Source: Undaria pinnatifida
Lineage: Eukaryota; Sar; Phaeophyceae; Laminariales; Alariaceae
DNA: 64,000 bases
Assembly: GCA_012845835.1 (NCBI GenBank)
Contig: JABAKD010000021.1
Location: 6,523,859 to 6,587,858 of the forward strand
Reading direction: 5' to 3'
The position numbers and the translations under genes were made by a program. Under the pieces are notes generated by a model. The model was not told where the DNA came from and did not search any database. It worked only from the letters and a program-made list of their open reading frames with translations. Of this stretch, positions 9,411 to 20,530 are shown piece after piece (positions within the stretch are counted from its first letter, which is position 1; each line of letters opens with the position of its first letter).

Positions 9411-10280
9411 CAAGGACTTTTTGTCATTGTTTTGTTCCGGATTTGAGCATTTGGAATCTGAATGAACTTTTAGTATGTACCCAGACGGGAGGCATTTGTC
9501 TTATATAAACGTGATTTTTGAATCTGCTGTCTGAACACACTTGCAGGCAGCCCTATCCTATGAAGCTGACAACCGTTATATAAGGAAGGCCGAGTGCTGA
9601 TTATTGGGCCGGTGTAGTGAGTTTTCGGATTCTGGAATATATATTTCACATTTGTGTTTCGGCCTATAGATTTCGTTTTTGAGACTTGTTTTTGGACTTC
9701 GGATTTTATGACTTGGACCTTAGGTTCGCCAAGATGGATGTTGGAAATTGTCCCTGAATTGTGTCTCTAGAGTTATGTAGTGTTTTCAAGGACTATGGTG
9801 CTGCAATCTTTTTTTCTTGTCACAGTAGTACTGACAGGGTACTGATTGACCGTGTTTTTCATTGAATCAATTTTTCCGGATGATATGATACATTTGAATC
9901 ATGCCGTATCTTTTACGAAGCACGGAGACTATTGATGGTATGCTTGGATATGATACGGATATGATGACGGGTGAGTATAGTAGGGGTTTCCAGTGATAGG
10001 TTTAATACGTGGTAGAATGATATCGGGATGGTAGAATTGTTCTGGCTATTTCGCCGTCACTCCTCGTTTTTTTTCTTCTCCCGAGTGAGTCATCTTCTTT
10101 CCACGCTGTGCCTTGGCTAGGAGCAACAAAGTATATATTTGTGAAGGTCTTGTACTTGTCTTCATACTGGTGACATCACTACCCCACTACTGTTCGCTGA
10201 CCGCGTAAGCCCTCTACGCTTCGTATGGGTAAAAAAAAAGGATACCAACAAAAACGCCTCATTAAATGCTAGGATGCATT
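9411..10280. other. No gene seen
   Basis: T-rich spacer without an open frame above 60 codons. A TATATAA-like stretch near 10,131 and an A9 run near 10,231 are the only notable marks. Confidence 0.5.
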
Positions 10281-11423
10281 GCGGTCTTTATGCTAACACC
10301 CACCACGGAGGAAACCGGGCTTTACACGGTAGTGTCACCAACCGGTTAGAAGGAAAGCAGGATAAGGAGAAATACTGAACACGTATAAAGGTATGCAGAC
10401 CACCTGTATTATTAGCAGCCCCTATACCGGCCAAGCCAAAAAATACCCTATATCTTGGTTGGACAAACGAGACCATTTCTGGCAGACAGCTTGAAACACG
10501 TATAAAACACGCAGAAGCACCGGACTATCTCATCCTGCGCAACGATAAAAGACAATCGCGACATTACATGGTGTCAACCTCCACGGAGGCGCGGTATTCA
10601 AACGAATACACCAATTATGCAGAGGACAACGGGGACCACAGGAGCCCGAACAGACACGTTCCCTCCTCAATCGCACAAGCAATATATACCGCAACTCACC
10701 GCCTCCGGGTCTGTATTATTTCCCTTCTCTGCTTTACAAATGCTCTGAAGAGATCTCCCTGGCACGACACTACGTCGTTCTCTACGGACTGGAGGTGCTT
10801 ACGATGCTGCCCCTGTTTAGGCCACACCCTTCCCATGAAAGTGTATAGTCCGAATGTGTTAGGCGCCGATTGTAGCACATGGATCGTAGGTGTAGTGGCT
10901 GTCACAATCTCCGCTAGAAACCGCATCCTCTGCTGTGTCTTGGCCTGGAGCCGAGGCCAAAGCTGGAGCAGCCGACATGTTCTCAGTTGCGATGGAGGTG
11001 ATGTGGTTTCCCGTCAAAGATAAGGATCCTCTGAAAATGGTCCTGGCGCTGAGTTAGTAGAGAGGTTCGACTCGCGGTCTAGCCGGCCTCGACTGAACGT
11101 GAAAGGTGACCCCTAATAGGCCTCGCAAAACGGTGGGAACCCCACGGTGGTGACTTCTGCAAACTGCACACACACAAATTGAAAGCGGACCGACATGGCA
11201 AAAATTTCGGGTCGCGCGATCAGACAATACTGAATCCCAACGCAAACAATAGCATTCACGTGGGAGGCGGTGAAGAAGGTGCAAGGGTTGAAGGGAAGGT
11301 CTGTTTCAATCTGTATGACGCCGTGATAGAAAGGTGGATAGCAGGCCCCGAGCGTCTTTTAAACAGTACCAACATTTGGAAGAGGTGAATGAAAATGATG
11401 CACCGCCATGACCCGTTTTATGA

Positions 11424-11969
11424 CGGAACATATTTGATGAGATTGATGCTGAGACAACAATCCCATACCCAGGTATATGTGGTCCTTTCCTCGGTGTAAA
11501 TGCAAAAACTGTTCTTCACCTTCCGCGACAGTACACGTTGTCAAAAGATAACATCTTGAACATTGACGGTCTGGACGTGAGTTTCTCCGAAGAGGAGTGT
11601 CACATTATCTCCGTGTCTACATACACCGACGGAGGGATTTATGCCACCGCGGCGATCGGTGCACATGCACGCACAGTATATTGTCTCACACTGGCCGTAA
11701 ACGCGGAATTCCAGGGAAATAATATAGTCATGTCGCAAGTGTCCGAAGGTTTGGAAGACAGTGCGGAGACAGTGCGGGGAAAGCGTCGTCCCATTTATAG
11801 ACTTACCGCGCTCGACATTTGCCAGACCACTGACATCGGCAGACCCGAAGGCGGTATTAGCAGAAGTAACCGAAAGCCGCCGACGATATTAACGACAATG
11901 CAGCGGTGCAGAGCAGACGGTAAGGGCACCGGCGGGGGGGGCGACGACATGTTGTCCGGGAGGGAATAG
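11424..11969 (+). CDS. Unrecognised 182-codon open frame
   Basis: The frame is open from just after a stop at 11,421 to 11,969. It has ordinary protein-like composition: acidic IFDEIDAETTIPYPG near its start, GPFLGVNAK, then FSEEECHIISVSTYTDGG, and a Gly-rich end (GTGGGGDD). There is no early ATG, so it would have to be an internal exon or a fragment. No signal peptide, membrane segment or known domain is seen. It is one of the longest frames in this tract, but length alone is not conclusive. Confidence 0.25.
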   Translation, partial: RNIFDEIDAETTIPYPGICGPFLGVNAKTVLHLPRQYTLSKDNILNIDGLDVSFSEEECHIISVSTYTDGGIYATAAIGAHARTVYCLTLAVNAEFQGNNIVMSQVSEGLEDSAETVRGKRRPIYRLTALDICQTTDIGRPEGGISRSNRKPPTILTTMQRCRADGKGTGGGGDDMLSGRE

Positions 11970-12870
11970 TGGGTACGCAAGTGTGCGGAATCGGCGCATC
12001 GGTGGTTATCTGGACATAGTTGTCATACAAATTGCAACTTGATCCAACAGGCTTGAAACACAAAAACGCGCGGATTGTTTTGGACTACATACAGGCCAGG
12101 CCATGCCACCGCAGACGGGTGAGTATATTTCGTATCAGGCAGGTAAGCAGACGTGTTTGATGCCTCACTCAAACACCGATTTTTACTACATCATGAACCG
12201 GCTGCCACATCAACGGTCCCATTGAACACGTCTAAGACGAGAAACATCTACCGGTACAACGAACGTGAGATTGGATAGATTTTCGGCGTGTCTTCGGTTG
12301 AGGAGCTCGGCACTTGTCCGTGATGGTAATGACAATGGCCAATCACGACCATGCGGGATACACCTCCTCACCCCAACGTGAAAGGACTCAACCGTTGATT
12401 GATGCGCACTGAACGCTCAAGTTTCAACGAGCTTTGCCCTGATTGAACATGGCTGAGCCACGGGGTTACCTGTTGTAGCGGGCATTCACAAACGCTTTTG
12501 TGCACAAGTTTTTCGTTAGTTGCAGTGCATGAGTGCCGTTCAACTCCCGGAGCAAACAGAGGGACCGGGACACATCGACCTGGACATGTTTATTAATCGG
12601 TTCTGTAAATGTAGCCAAACAAGGCTGCCACAGTCACACGTGATGGCTGACTCGTGTTGTCACTCGTTTCAGATCTACGTAGCGAAATTGTGACGAAGGT
12701 GGATGGTGATTGCGTAACCACTAAACGGGGCCGTGCATCGTCAAACACCCCACACAAATGCACCAAGCTGCCCACAGCGTGGGAAGAGACGTACTCCTTC
12801 ATACTGGACGGTAGGCTAACGTTAACTGTTTGGTGGTATGGCCGCTTATATCTCGTGGTTCACTGAGGAG

Positions 12871-13380
12871 TCACAGTGTGTTCGCGGGGGACGCCAACAT
12901 TTGTCGCGACCTAAGGAGATGAAGGCGGGGGGTCACATGAAGAACTGAAAACACGGTGGTCCACGTTTGACACGTGGTATAATGACAAACTTTCAATGGC
13001 CTGCCTGGTCGAAGGTGTAAGAAAATACGGTAACCAACCGACATCACAACGCAAAAGGTCCAAACGTGATGTATGGAATTTGCACGACAAAGTATGTGCT
13101 CACCTACGGCAAGCGCCAGCTTGGACAGCGGTAGCCCAGAAAAGAGAGCTTCAATTTTCGCGGCCGCCGGATGCTCGTCTTGGTCTGTGTCGTGCTCATG
13201 AAGGTTCCCCACAAGCTTTTTTGTTCGATTATCGCTGGGGCGATTTTTCCCGACGGCACCACCGGTCCTCCGAAAGCTGGTATATGACGGCCCGGGGGAA
13301 TCAGCGTGGGTTTCAGTGCCCGCAGCGGGTGCAACGCCGGTAACTCCTTCGTTTACGTTGGGGTGGTTAGGGCAGGTCAA
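12871..13380 (-). CDS. Unrecognised 169-codon open frame
   Basis: It starts on the minus strand with MTCPNHPNVNEGVTG and contains an acidic segment HEHDTDQDEHPAAAK near residue 75, followed by LPLSKLALAVGEHILC. The frame lies 41 bp downstream of another minus-strand frame (13,422-13,826), so the two could be exons of one gene or parts of one decayed gene. No family is recognised. The opposite strand also has open frames here, which lowers confidence. Confidence 0.22.
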   Translation of the reverse strand: MTCPNHPNVNEGVTGVAPAAGTETHADSPGPSYTSFRRTGGAVGKNRPSDNRTKKLVGNLHEHDTDQDEHPAAAKIEALFSGLPLSKLALAVGEHILCRANSIHHVWTFCVVMSVGYRIFLHLRPGRPLKVCHYTTCQTWTTVFSVLHVTPRLHLLRSRQMLASPANTL

Positions 13381-13421
13381 ACACCGTGTAAAAACACCGT
13401 GACTGTTGAGACCGTTTTATG

Positions 13422-13826
13422 CTAACGCTCGGCCGTGGGAAACAAAATATATATCGCTTGAAGAGCGTCTCCGTCACTGACGTCTCTTAGTCCGGGTACA
13501 ATTCTCCCGTTGTCGTTGGTGCCGGTGCCTCGGGTACTGCTACTACCACTGCTTCTCCCACAGAACGACACATCTCTCGCTTCGCGCCGCCATGGATGCA
13601 CCTTTACAGAGGAAAAGAAACAGGGCCTGTGAACGCTGCCGTCGTGCTGACCAATAAAGTCAATTACACCCCGTTCTTCTGCACGCGACAGAAGGTGGAC
13701 GCTGCGTCTTTGTAGCGTGAGGGCCTGATGTTTCGTGCTGGCAATCATGGAGGTCACGGCGTGCCTGCCTTCAACCTGATCAATGGTGGCATGGAGCTCC
13801 GTCGGCGCCGAATGAGACGTCATCAC
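13422..13826 (-). CDS. Unrecognised 134-codon open frame
   Basis: The frame is open upstream of its first ATG as well (STRFDDLYDV precedes MMTSHSAPTELHATIDQVEG). It has a helical, charged look around residues 15-55 (RSVHLLSRAEERGVIDFI) and a Ser/Thr/Gly-rich tail. It may pair with the adjacent minus-strand frame at 12,871-13,380. No known domain is seen. Confidence 0.25.
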   Translation of the reverse strand: MMTSHSAPTELHATIDQVEGRHAVTSMIASTKHQALTLQRRSVHLLSRAEERGVIDFIGQHDGSVHRPCFFSSVKVHPWRREARDVSFCGRSSGSSSTRGTGTNDNGRIVPGLRDVSDGDALQAIYILFPTAER

Positions 13827-13974
13827 GTCGTATAGGTCATCGAAACGGGTAGAAATTGATTGTTAGGGCCAAGAGTATATGACCCACGGGGCTGCCGAAT
13901 CGGAGGGTTAACCTTTTAAGTTTCGCTACAACGTCCGCGGTTTTACACTGCTATTTCTGCGCACTTGGATCACG

Positions 13975-14370
13975 ATGAGCTTAGTGCTTCGGTTTCGTCA
14001 TAGATATTTGCCCGAAACCGGTTACCATGTGTCAGACATAAACGGCTCTTATAAAGTCCGTCACATATATATATTTAAAGTATTGTATCTCCTCTGCCGT
14101 TGCACTAGGAATCGGTTTTTTTGCGCGTTCCTGCTTTATATGTCATTACCCTTTTGCCAGACGAATAATGTGACTGTTCGGGAGTTCCCTTCCCATGCGG
14201 AAGCGCCGGAAGATACCAGTCAAGGCATGGTCACCGCGTTTTATGTGCGTGCTTCAGAATTCAAAACGAGGTCAAACCACGTATCAAACTATATCGAACT
14301 TCCAACGAACGCTAGGCCCAACAGCTACCTGAGCGCCGACTGGCTGAACGTTTGTCATTTCCCGGTGTGA
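13975..14370 (+). CDS. Unrecognised 131-codon open frame
   Basis: It starts at ATG 13,975 and includes a Cys/Phe-rich hydrophobic stretch (residues 27-58) that could be a membrane segment, then a hydrophilic second half. No partner copy or motif supports it, so it may be a chance frame. Confidence 0.15.
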   Translation: MSLVLRFRHRYLPETGYHVSDINGSYKVRHIYIFKVLYLLCRCTRNRFFCAFLLYMSLPFCQTNNVTVREFPSHAEAPEDTSQGMVTAFYVRASEFKTRSNHVSNYIELPTNARPNSYLSADWLNVCHFPV

Positions 14371-15159
14371 GGGCGGACCACAATAAGTACAACAAAGCAC
14401 TACGTTTGCTATTCCTCTGGCATGATACGGGGTTGGAAACCACGACAAATGCTCCATCCGTATATGTGCGTTGACAAGAATGTGACGGCATGGGAGCAGC
14501 AAACGTTTTGTCGACAATAATTACCATATGTGTCATCCCCAACCACCGGTTTGAGCGTAAGGCATATTGTTTGAGGTGGTTTCACCGGTGTATTAGGCCC
14601 CCGGCGAAGGTAGACAACGCATACATCGTTCCGTGGCAACGCTGTACCGGCATGAAGCGCGCGCTGTGGTAAAGGGACACGTGAGCCGTTACTCACCTAT
14701 CCAACGGAAGCACGAACGTCTCGACTCCATCCATGTCTCAACGTGCTCGTAGGGTGGCAAACCACGATGACTTAGCAAAGGGAAACGGCGAGTGTGTGAA
14801 TAATTCCCTCAAGAACCAACATTTTGGGTTATGATCATATTTCCGTGTTCACAGCTACCTAGAGGTAGGCATCGATGATAGACGTGCGACTATCACCTTT
14901 AGAACTCACTCTGCTAGAAAGTGGAGGCGTTGAGAACACAACGGCGACATCAAGGAACAATCGCAAAGCAGCATGCAGTGCTTCCTGGGAGTTGTCAGGC
15001 CTCAGATGACAATCAAGTTGACTCTTTAGGCAAGCGAACATGCATCATACGTCTTGGTGCTCCTATTCGTTGACTAAAAACGGCTGAAGACCAACCCATC
15101 GGTAGGTCGGTCCGTTTTGCTTCGGTCTTTCGTTTGTTTAAGAGCTAAATGTGGAAACC

Positions 15160-15525
15160 TCATATGTAGCAACTACGACGCTGGAGAGTGGGCGGCGTAG
15201 ACCCTAACCACAGAAAATGAAGGACTTTCATCAACATAGAACCACACACCATAAGAAATATATCAAATGCAGTCTCGGCCCCGAAGCAGTTACGCATTTG
15301 ACCAGGGATTGCGTTCGCGCACGCCATACAGCAAACCCTCACCAGATACCCTGATAGCAAACAAACCATACCAAGCGCAAAAGGCACCGCCACGGAAAGA
15401 ACGAAGAACATTCTGCCCATGAAGTATGCTGTGCATTTATGGCTCTGATTCTCCGCACCTCTTCCGTAGCCTGCGGTGCACACCGAGCACACTGGACCGG
15501 GAGGACGAGTAAAAAGGTAAATCAT
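15160..15525 (-). CDS. Exon of a cysteine-rich, multi-pass membrane protein (stramenopile type)
   Basis: On the minus strand the frame reads PPGPVCSVCTAGYGRG, then an SHKC segment, then a hydrophobic helix (FFVLSVAVPFALGMVCLLSGYL). The order CxxCxxGYxR, then HxC, then a membrane helix is the end-of-repeat signature of large cysteine-rich receptor-like proteins that are abundant in brown algae and other stramenopiles. The cysteine part would lie outside the cell and the helix would cross the membrane. A GTGAGG donor-like signal follows the GYL codons near 15,355, so the true exon probably covers about 15,356-15,525 and the rest of the frame is intron. No neighbouring exons were found, so this may be a stray or relic exon. 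Confidence 0.5.
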   Translation of the reverse strand: MIYLFTRPPGPVCSVCTAGYGRGAENQSHKCTAYFMGRMFFVLSVAVPFALGMVCLLSGYLVRVCCMACANAIPGQMRNCFGAETAFDIFLMVCGSMLMKVLHFLWLGSTPPTLQRRSCYI

Positions 15526-15863
15526 ACCCGGCAGTAGTGCTCCGAGGGGAATACTCTGTCATGACCTTTGGGAACCGCAGCAGTATAGTTCAATAAAAGA
15601 ATGCATGTATAGCGGGAAGAAAAAAACAATCCCAGGCTGGGTAAACTCACATAAGTTCACTACACAAAGTTGTAGGGTGGCTGTATCTGTTAAAAATGAA
15701 GATCAACGGTGTAAATCGTGTAACCGTAAGCGCTCTGTATATTCATGTCGTAGGCACATATCATGTTTCTGGTTTGGGCTTGTTGTTCCGGATATTGTAA
15801 AATCGACGGCACAGATGTTGGGCTTCTCATACATCAAACGGGGTCCGTGTGTTTGAGGCTGGT

Positions 15864-16640
15864 ATAATACTGTGGTATTCTTCTGCTGCTTCACCGATCA
15901 TTGAAAGTAAGTATAGGATTAGATGAGGCATCCTGCCACGAAGTAGGATGGTCTCGCCCGGGATGTACCTCCGCGCTGAGCGCTCGGCGCGGCTGTAATC
16001 CTGGAAACTAGAACAAAGTATATTTAAATAAAACATGGCGTAGAAGCTACTTAGCACGCAGGATGTCTAGGGTGGTCCGAAATGGTTTCTGATTCCTCTT
16101 GTTCTTACCCGTTGGGCATGGGTTGAAGGCAATAGTTGTGGCTCCGGTACTGTGCCCCAGATAGGCCCAAATAGGCCGGAACCAACAGCTTTGTTCCAAT
16201 CTCGGATCCATTTGAAGACATCCCTGGCTGCTTTCGCACGGGGCTGAGGGAGGGAAGGCGCTCGCAGACTTCTCCGGTCCTGAAAAGGTTGTAAAACAAT
16301 AAACTACTGCATGCGTAAGCTCGGTGGGTGGAAGTGTCAGTATTGCTCCTTCAACGAATTTTCTCTGGCTTTGGGTTCGTGGGAAACATGCACAATGATC
16401 GATGTGGCCTAGATTCTCCAAGTGATTCACCGGTTTCAAATCATGGAGCCGCCTCCCTACCATCGATGTCTAATTTTCTGGAAATCCGACTTTACTGTAG
16501 TATTCTTCTGTGGCCTCACCGATCATTAAAAGTGAGTATTTGATTAGATGATGTCTCATTCCTCAGCGTTCGGCCTACCCATACTTCCATTGCTTCTTAT
16601 ACTCTGCATCGGCTACCGGATTAGGGTCGTCGCCTCACCC
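15864..16640. repeat. 3' block of the DIRS-like family, with an internal duplicate
   Basis: The core GGTATTCTTCTGCTGC, CACCGATCATTGAAAGT, GATTAGATGAGGC occurs at 15,870 and again (diverged) at 16,498; the same pair recurs at 22,870 and 23,226. The two cores are about 630 bp apart here and 360 bp apart in copy 2, so extra sequence sits between them in copy 1. A minus-strand open frame (16,047-16,463, 138 codons) crosses this extra sequence but has no recognised content. Confidence 0.65.
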
Positions 16641-18480
16641 AAACGTATTATATATTTTTTAATACAGTGGCGTGCACGAGGCGAAGGACCGGCGGGTGTG
16701 GTAAATCAATTAGGACTGGCCTACGTTTGCGTTCGCTTAGAAGCACCGTCACTGGTTTAATAGTTGCTCCACGTAAAGGCAGCCGCAGTCACCGTAAAAC
16801 ATACATGGTACCTCGGTACTGTATGTTCCATGTCTCAAACATCAGCATGATGAAAGCTCGACACGGAGAGGGTGTTCCTGCAGGACGACTTCCTCCGAAA
16901 CCCCTTCGTGTTTGCGCACGAAACCCGGCACAAACGCGCTTCCCCCCGCGCCGGCGTCCTACGCCGGGGCATGCCACGACCACTGTCGGAGCGGCCATTC
17001 CATCGGGTCCCTAAATATGTCTGCCCAAACCGGCAATGTGAGCGAGGGGTTGAGAATCGCCCATGTGGCCCTCCACCAATGTTCGTCGGCGGAAAGCTGT
17101 GGAGTTGACGGTACAAAAAGCCGCACGCCAGTCTGGCGACGATTTAGGTGCCGGAGCCAATCATTCGCGCCCACCTACCGCGAATGCCAATACAAGACTA
17201 TATGAATGTCAATACACAGCATCGTACGTTAGAATTGGGGGTCAAACATTTCACGCCCCTTGTTCTGCTAAACAACTAAGCGAGCGTCGAAGTGATGGTG
17301 TGTCCAGCCAATCCATCGGGAAAACCTGACGGTAGCACAGACACTAACAAAGCGACTGCGGGCCACTCATACCTACCATTACTAAAAAGCAAAATTATGA
17401 TGTAACCAAATAGAAACATCTGCCATGATTCACGCATGTGTCTGGGATACTATCCGTAGCTAGCAAAAAAATAAAATTGAATATAAATTAAAATATAAAC
17501 ATGGCCTGCAACCGAGATTTATAGTCAGCCCGCTCAGCTATCGCCCGGGCGGACCGGGGGTGGGGGGCGGAATGCCAGGAGAAGCGAGTAGGCCACGGTC
17601 GCCGCCTCCCCGGCGACCCCGACCCCGTCCCGACCTCCAACTTCCCTGGCGCGCGGGCGTTGCGTGCTTTTTGCCGCGGCGCCCAGATCGGTGGGGGTTG
17701 TCGGCTGCTGGGCCAGCGATGCGCCCACCCACCCGTCGCGGCGTACACCCTGCCGGTGCATGTACGCCCAATTCACGTGAAGAGGGACTCGGGGACGGGG
17801 CCATCGAAAGGTAGCTGTACTGGGTTGCGGACAAGCTGTATTTAGCGTGTCGAGTTCTCGCAGCAGCAGCGGGTTCACCCGCCACACCGCGACATCCGCC
17901 CGTTATCAAACCCTAGCCCCCGCGCGTTGGTAGGAAGATATAGGGCAGCCGTCTCGGTATCCGTTGAAATGTATGCAGTGTCGACTGCAACCACGTTGTC
18001 AGCACATCAACCATAGATGTGTAATCACTGCCACCAGCGATACACACCATCACCTCTGATAAAACTGCGTAAGCATTACATGCATATTAACAGAGTAACA
18101 AGCGGTATAGCGGTCGCAACTCTGACTCCATGTCAGCCATAACTGTCTGTCAACCGCGACTTGCGAAGCAACAGCGGGGACGAAGACAGGCGTCAGTATC
18201 AGTTTGACATCAGCAATCAACTAGGAAAAAGCATCCCCGGCACCGCCGTGCTAGCGATGATGGTATAAAAACTTCAATCCACGAAACAGCGGCCATTATG
18301 TATGGACACAGTCGTGTGATCGATAGCTTTTATATATCGACAGCACCCAGAAACTATCATCAGCAACAAGCAAATCAATTGCAGCGGCCCAGAGGCAACA
18401 CCCCCGTGTCAATCATGGCTGTACATCTATAGATATCAACAAAACTAACGCCTCCAGCACCGCCGGGCCGAGATCCGCCA
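15864..18480 (-). mobile_element. DIRS-like retrotransposon, short deletion derivative (copy 1, fossil)
   Basis: The left part (15,864-16,640) matches the 3' block of copy 2 (22,862-23,350). From about 16,864 to 17,470 it matches 27,278-27,890, from 17,480 to 17,930 it matches 28,960-29,340, and GCGGTATAGCGGTCGCA (18,106) matches 29,938. Everything between the 3' block and the 5' ORF region (reverse transcriptase, RNase H and recombinase) is absent, so this copy could only have moved with help. Divergence from copy 2 is large by eye, so both are old. It is broken. Confidence 0.6.
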
Positions 18481-18508
18481 ACCAAAAGCCCCTGGCACTG
18501 CCACGCTT

Positions 18509-18626
18509 GTTGCGATTTATCGCCCCCCCCGATTTATGGGATCTGTTTGGCGGGGATGATATATTTCAGCGGGGTTCGGATATTGCCGAAGGGATTCCAT
18601 AAATCGGGGGGGCCGATAAATCGCAA
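18509..18626. mobile_element. 118-bp foldback (MITE-like) element
   Basis: GTTGCGATTTATCG opens the left end and CGATAAATCGCAAC closes the right end. The complementary arms continue through a C8/G7 run and GATTTATGG/CCATAAATC for about 33 bp, enclosing about 50 bp. It can fold into a long hairpin. No clear target-site duplication flanks it. It sits at the 5' edge of the short DIRS-like copy. Confidence 0.75.
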
Positions 18627-19495
18627 CATACGTCCATGGAAGACCACCAATACCTACGAATGCACTGTACTACGAGGTATGTGGTGTATGCTAGGCATCC
18701 TCGCCCACCCGCACCCAGACAGGGTGTGTGCTGACAGGATAACCTACAATAGTCTTCACACATTATAACTATTACTAGACGTCCGCACCTAACAAGCGAA
18801 CAGACGCCACGAACTTTCATGTACGACAACCGGTACATATACTACCTACGGACGGGCATCGAGTTGAACATGCATTTAGGGATCGAGTTGAACATGCGTG
18901 CAAACGCTAGCTCACTGGTAAGAAAGGAATAGTTCGTGGGGTCGGCACGAGGCATACTGCTGTAGTCTATGCCTAGTCAGCTTGGAGCACCTGCACACCT
19001 CATAAAAATATGGGTGTGCGACGACGAGAGTAAATCCCTACTCTACTAAACGACAGTAAGCAGCAAGTCCAGGCAGGCGACGAACATGCGTACGCCACTA
19101 CAGGTACATATATTATACACCGACGGGCACCGGGTTGAACGGCATGCATATGTTGGTTGTCCTCATGAACATGACGGTTATTATCTATCTTATATCAAGG
19201 AGTTTCGTATTGTGTTGGTGAGGGGCTCATGTATAAGGTGTAAGGGGAGTCTTTGGCAAGATGTTTCCAGGCATGATTGGCCATGAGCTGTCATTCTTCT
19301 CCATATGAGCCCGAGTAAATGTCGACGGCTGGGTAATGTAAGAGAGAGTGATGTGTCACCGTATTGAGTCCTCACCACGCCTTCCCGCGCCAGCTACGTG
19401 GTCACCTTCAGAAATGTAGCAACACACTAGTGTGAGCCTGTTGGTCTCTATTGAAAACCGCGGCTAAGACCAGCCTACAGAGATAAGAAGGAGCC
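18627..19495. other. No gene seen
   Basis: GAACATGC and TACATAT motifs recur (18,868, 18,889, 19,083, 19,106), including two neighbouring GATCGAGTTGAACATGC copies at 18,858-18,896, but there is no open frame above 73 codons. Confidence 0.45.
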
Positions 19496-20530
19496 ATGTC
19501 AGGTCCGGGGGGTTCTGGTATTGGTGTAGCATATTTAGGGGAGGACATGAAGCTGCTCAAGATCTGGATAGCGTTTCAGAAGCGCGAAAAAGTGGTCGGA
19601 CTCGATGAAGCATATCTGCCAGCGTCATATGCGGAAGAGGTGTAGGGCCTAACAACTTTTTGGTCCTGGCGGGTGTTGGTAATGCATGACGCACGACGAC
19701 TTCTCCGCGAGGATCACGAGTTTCAACCTAATGTGATGCGGTAATTGGAAGAAAGAGTGGTTTTGTTTGAGAATGAGAAAGTGCGGGAGATGAGAAACAG
19801 TGCAGAGAGAGATAAGAGAGCGAGGAAAGGAGAGAAAAAATATCTCGCCCCAGCAGCAACTGCGGGGTCCCAGCAAATCCAAACATGAGCCGGAACTAGT
19901 AGATCTGCATGCCGCTGGTGGCGACGGTGCTGGAGAGAAGCGGTTGTTGCATAGGCAGTAGCTATCCCAGTCGCCCCACCTGCAGGATGAACAGTCGCCA
20001 AGGAATTGCTGCGACTGCAACGAAGAATATTTTCCGCCGACAAATCCGTCATAACCGCCGCCGCCACCGCCGCCACCACCGCCACCGCCACTACCGTCGT
20101 CATCACAGCCGTCGTCAACGTCACGGCCGTTGTCATTGCCACCATCCCCGCCGCTGCGTTCGCCGCTGCCATCACCGCCGTTGGTACCGCTGTTACCACT
20201 GTATCTGAAAGTCCGCAGTACAGGAAGGCTTGTGCCTGAATCTATGGCTACTTTAGTTTGTACTACAAGAGAAGAGGAAATGATAGATAGCATTTCTTGG
20301 CCGGCGGTTGCCGGGAGAGAGGTTGAGTAAATTTCGAGCGCGATGCAACACGCGTATGATTTATGGAACAACGTTGGGAGAGCGATGGTGGGCACTGCAC
20401 CATCGATTGGGGGTCGGAGGATGGACGGACACGTAGGAGATGCCCAACGCGAGCGCGAGTGAAGGAGAATGGAGCAACAGGCCATCAGCGAGGGCTTAAG
20501 CCCGCACCAGGCACGTGTTAATTCTTCTTG
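19496..20530 (+). pseudogene. Decayed coding unit, unknown family
   Basis: The ATG at 19,496 begins MSGPGGSGIGVAYLGEDMK, then LLKIWIAFQKREKVVGLDE. The same frame continues beyond a stop at 19,643 and then encodes a charged helical stretch: LLREDHEFQPNVMR, a stop, then LEERVVLFENEKVREMRN and RDKRARKGEKKYL. Only two stops in about 115 codons of charged, helix-like residues suggest a former gene. Further on, a GCC/CCG-repeat segment encodes poly-Ala or poly-Pro, and 20,330-20,530 reads MQHAYDLWNNVGRAMVG and QQAISEGLSPHQARV in another phase. The leucine/tryptophan pattern at the N terminus slightly recalls the small DNA-binding proteins of Harbinger-like transposons; that is a guess. Confidence 0.35.
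20045..20190. repeat. GCC/CCA/CGT trinucleotide-rich tract
   Basis: Imperfect CCG, CCA and CGT triplets follow one another. The tract keeps all frames open and produces a misleading 278-codon Gly/Asp-rich frame on the minus strand. Confidence 0.85.

Larger units (their letters stand above)
10281..15150. other. Low-repeat tract with scattered unrecognised open frames
   Basis: The tract has no tandem repeats and no recognised transposon. Open frames of 60-180 codons occur on both strands; the ones that seem least like chance are listed separately. None has a motif I can name. Introns, decay or chance could each explain the pattern. Confidence 0.4.

Noticed and set aside
17488-17909. GC-rich Arg/Pro/Ala frames on both strands near 17.5-17.9 kb
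   Set aside because: Part of the DIRS-like short copy, shared with 28.96-29.34 kb; high GC keeps all frames open.
19649-20485. 278-codon minus-strand frame rich in Gly, Asp and Ser
   Set aside because: It is kept open by the GCC/CCA triplet tract, and the plus strand carries a more protein-like decayed frame.
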